Made by a program: the position numbers and the translations under genes | From: Flavobacteriales bacterium | GTDB taxonomy: Bacteria > Bacteroidota > Bacteroidia > Flavobacteriales > BACL11 | Length of the DNA stretch: 7,424 nucleotides | Direction: 5' to 3' | Assembly (NCBI GenBank): GCA_002728175.1 | Contig: PBVH01000011.1 | Coordinates: forward strand, 92,239-99,662 | Notes under the pieces: generated by a model | Seen by the model: only the letters and a program-made list of their open reading frames with translations | The model's database searches: none | Told to the model about the DNA's origin: nothing | Shown: piece after piece, positions 5,381 through 7,424 of the stretch | Layout of the letters: every line of letters begins with the position of its first letter | Position numbering within the stretch: the stretch's first letter is position 1

Positions 5381-6529
5381 CTATACTGTTATTCTTTTTA
5401 AACGTTTTTTAATATTATTTTGAATCACATAATGATCAATTAGTGGGGCAAAAACATTCATTAGCAAGACAGCTAACATCATTCCTTCAGGATAAGCTGG
5501 ATTAAAAATTCTAATTAGTATTGCAAATACTCCAATTAAAAAACCATATATATATTTCCCTGTATTTGTCTGTGTAGCTGTTACAGGATCACTAGCCATA
5601 AAAACGGCGCCAAAAGCAAAGCCTCCAATTATTAAATGAATATGAGCAGGAGTCTCCATCAATGCATTAAATCCAAGCAAGTTAAAAATGTAAGCCATAA
5701 TATAACCCCCGACGAAAGTTGATAAAATTATTCTCCAGCTACCAATTCCAGTAGCAATTAATATAGCTGCGCCTAACAAGATAGCAATCATAGAGGTTTC
5801 GCCAATTGATCCAGGTATAAAACCTAAAAAAGCATCTTTAGATGTCCATACTAAATTCTCCCACTTTGTTGTATTGGCTGCTAAGTCCCCTAGAATAGTT
5901 GCTCCAGAGTACCCATCAGTAGTAGCGCCATGTACCCAAACTTTATCTCCTGACATATGCGAAGGATATGCAAAAAATAAGAAAGCTCTTGCAGTTAAGG
6001 CAGGATTTAAAATATTCATCCCAGTACCACCAAAAACCTCTTTACCAATAACAACAGCAAAAACAACTGAAACAGCTAACATCCATAATGGAACATCTAC
6101 TGGCATTATTAGCGGAATTAACATTCCTGAAACTAAGTATCCCTCATTTACAGAATGACCTCTATAAATCGCAAATGCAAACTCTACTGTTAATCCAACA
6201 CCATAAGAAACAACTAAAAGTGGTAAAAATTTCCAAAATCCAAAAATAAGATTTTGCATAAAAGTTGCATCTTGCATTAGTGCCGAATGGTATTGATAAC
6301 CTAAATTCCACATCCCAAAAAGAATGGTTGGAATAAGTGCAAGTACGACTGTTCCCATTGTTCTCTTCAAATCAATAGAATCCCTAATGTGAGAACCTGA
6401 ATGTGTTGTGTGATCTGGTACAAATAAAAAAGTTTCAAATGCATCATACGCTGGGTAGAAGTTTTCTAACTTACCTCCACTTTCAAAGTGAGGTTTAACT
6501 TTATTTAATATATTTTTAAAAAAATTCAT
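5381..6529 (-). CDS. nqrB: Na+-translocating NADH:quinone reductase subunit B (covalent FMN, membrane core)
   Basis: NqrB is the largest membrane subunit of Na+-NQR; it carries a covalent FMN and non-covalent riboflavin and forms the likely Na+ path and quinone site. The product has 382 residues, shorter than the 415 of Vibrio. Conserved blocks include HIRDSIDLKR at 47-56, VNEGYLVSG at 127-135, GGTGMNILNPALTARAF at 167-183, the flavinylation site DGYSGAT at 205-211 with Thr211 predicted to bind FMN, SDPVTA at 313-318 and NPAYPEGMM at 343-351. Many hydrophobic segments, about ten, lie between residues 58 and 367, and the ends are rich in Lys and Arg. It begins 1 base after nqrA and ends with TAG, 2 bases before nqrC. 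RnfD is the related alternative, ruled out by context. Confidence 0.98.
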   Translation of the reverse strand: MNFFKNILNKVKPHFESGGKLENFYPAYDAFETFLFVPDHTTHSGSHIRDSIDLKRTMGTVVLALIPTILFGMWNLGYQYHSALMQDATFMQNLIFGFWKFLPLLVVSYGVGLTVEFAFAIYRGHSVNEGYLVSGMLIPLIMPVDVPLWMLAVSVVFAVVIGKEVFGGTGMNILNPALTARAFLFFAYPSHMSGDKVWVHGATTDGYSGATILGDLAANTTKWENLVWTSKDAFLGFIPGSIGETSMIAILLGAAILIATGIGSWRIILSTFVGGYIMAYIFNLLGFNALMETPAHIHLIIGGFAFGAVFMASDPVTATQTNTGKYIYGFLIGVFAILIRIFNPAYPEGMMLAVLLMNVFAPLIDHYVIQNNIKKRLKRITV

Positions 6530-6530
6530 C

Positions 6531-7424
6531 TTAACTATTTTCTTTAATTAATAGGTCTAAACCATTTCTAATAATTTGTTGAACATTAATTTTAGACGTA
6601 CAAACAAATTCACACAAAGCAAAATCCTCAGGAGCTATTTCATAAATACCTAATTGTTCCATTAATTCAATATCCTCAACCATAATTGATTTGATCAAAT
6701 GAGAAGGATAAATATCCATTGGTAAAACTTTTTCATACTCACCTGTCATGACATATGCACGTTCTTCTCCGTGCATATTAGCATCTAGAGTATATTTTTT
6801 GTTAGGACTTAACCAAGAAAAAAATGTTCTTGATGTAGAAAATTTATTGAAACCAGGTAACATCCATCCCAAAAACTCTTGCTTATTTCCTTCCTCAATA
6901 ACTAAAACTGAAGTATGATAGAAACCTAAACTACCATTTTTATCTATTTTATCTCCAGAAAAAATATCTCCAGAAATGAATCTATTATCACCATCTTTAA
7001 CATTATCAAATATTAAATTAGCAATGTTAGCTCCAGAAATACACCTGTAATATCTTGGTTTCTTTACTTGTGGTCCAGCTAAAGCAATAATTCTTGATAC
7101 GTCATATGTACCTTGATCAAACAGTCTAGCAATAATTATAACATCTTGTGGATCAAGATACCAAACAACATCATTTTTGTTAATCGGGTCAATATGATGA
7201 ATTTGTATACCCACATTTCCTGAAGGATGGGGACCGCTAAACTTATTAATTTGCACTCCTTTAGCTGAAGTAAAAACTGTTGAAGCATTTATACTTCCAT
7301 CAATATTCAAATGTGTTTTTCCGTTGGTTAATTTTCTTATACAATTAATTCCTTTTTGAAATAGCTCTTCCATACCGTATAGTGCAAAATCATTGTCAAT
7401 AGACAGTGGAGTTGAATTAAATGC
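6531..7424 (-). CDS. nqrA: Na+-translocating NADH:quinone reductase subunit A (partial, N-terminus outside window)
   Basis: NqrA is the cytoplasmic subunit of Na+-NQR without a membrane helix; it docks on NqrB and has been linked to quinone binding. The frame stays open from the stop at 6531 to the window edge, giving 297 residues. The ATG at 7371-7373 is internal, because 17 further in-frame codons upstream lead into a FALYGMEELFQKG stretch typical of mid-NqrA. The full protein is usually near 446 residues, so roughly the first 150 are missing. Recognisable parts are GPHPSGNVGIQIHHIDPI, a GEERAYVMTGEYEKVLPMD block, and a C-terminal CEFVCTSK followed by a helix. It is the first gene of the visible operon, so the promoter should lie beyond the right edge. 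nqrB begins 1 base after its stop. Confidence 0.96.
   Translation of the reverse strand, partial: AFNSTPLSIDNDFALYGMEELFQKGINCIRKLTNGKTHLNIDGSINASTVFTSAKGVQINKFSGPHPSGNVGIQIHHIDPINKNDVVWYLDPQDVIIIARLFDQGTYDVSRIIALAGPQVKKPRYYRCISGANIANLIFDNVKDGDNRFISGDIFSGDKIDKNGSLGFYHTSVLVIEEGNKQEFLGWMLPGFNKFSTSRTFFSWLSPNKKYTLDANMHGEERAYVMTGEYEKVLPMDIYPSHLIKSIMVEDIELMEQLGIYEIAPEDFALCEFVCTSKINVQQIIRNGLDLLIKENS

Noticed and set aside
5874..6158. Plus-strand open frame opposite nqrB
   Set aside because: It is antisense to the most conserved part of NqrB, and its open length follows from the nqrB codon use.
1018..7424. Rnf complex instead of Na+-NQR
   Set aside because: NqrA, the NqrC length and the ferredoxin plus FAD-type NqrF are specific to Na+-NQR, and there is no RnfB-type polyferredoxin gene.

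Overview
The window is a compact, AT-rich stretch (about two thirds A+T by eye) that reads as Bacteroidota DNA, most likely a marine member of the Flavobacteriia or a relative. Three things point there: a type A type IX secretion (T9SS) C-terminal sorting domain on the first gene, start codons mostly preceded by A/T-rich sequence instead of Shine-Dalgarno sites, and NqrB to NqrF sequences that carry every key residue of the Vibrio enzyme but differ in length and loops. Species cannot be named from this sequence.

There are two gene blocks that face each other. On the plus strand (1-1021) is the 3' part of a secreted, cysteine-rich protein, cut by the window edge. It combines what looks like the end of an Omp28-like domain, four tandem 4-Cys repeats and a T9SS sorting domain. 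Seven bases after it comes a 61-codon gene for a single-helix membrane protein with four cysteines. On the minus strand (7424 down to 1018) lies nqrA (5' end cut by the window edge), nqrB, nqrC, nqrD, nqrE, nqrF and apbE, all in one direction with gaps of 1-13 bases or small overlaps, so almost certainly one operon. Its promoter lies outside the window.

The minus-strand genes together make the Na+-translocating NADH:quinone oxidoreductase (Na+-NQR). NqrF oxidises NADH and passes electrons through FAD and a 2Fe-2S centre. NqrD and NqrE hold an intramembrane iron-sulfur site between four cysteines. NqrC and NqrB carry FMN covalently bound to threonine, and NqrB forms the main membrane channel. 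NqrA belongs to the quinone-side cytoplasmic part. ApbE attaches the FMN groups. The enzyme would pump Na+ while reducing quinone (menaquinone is expected in this phylum).

The most interesting item is the 61-aa gene at 836-1021. It sits tail-to-tail with apbE and has the layout of the proteobacterial Na+-NQR maturation factor NqrM (DUF539): similar size, one N-terminal helix, and four cysteines with the first just after the helix, at residue 34 (Cys33 is the essential one in Vibrio harveyi NqrM). I propose it as a Bacteroidota counterpart of NqrM. There is no gene-free stretch longer than 13 bases, and I see no RNA genes, mobile elements or CRISPR arrays.
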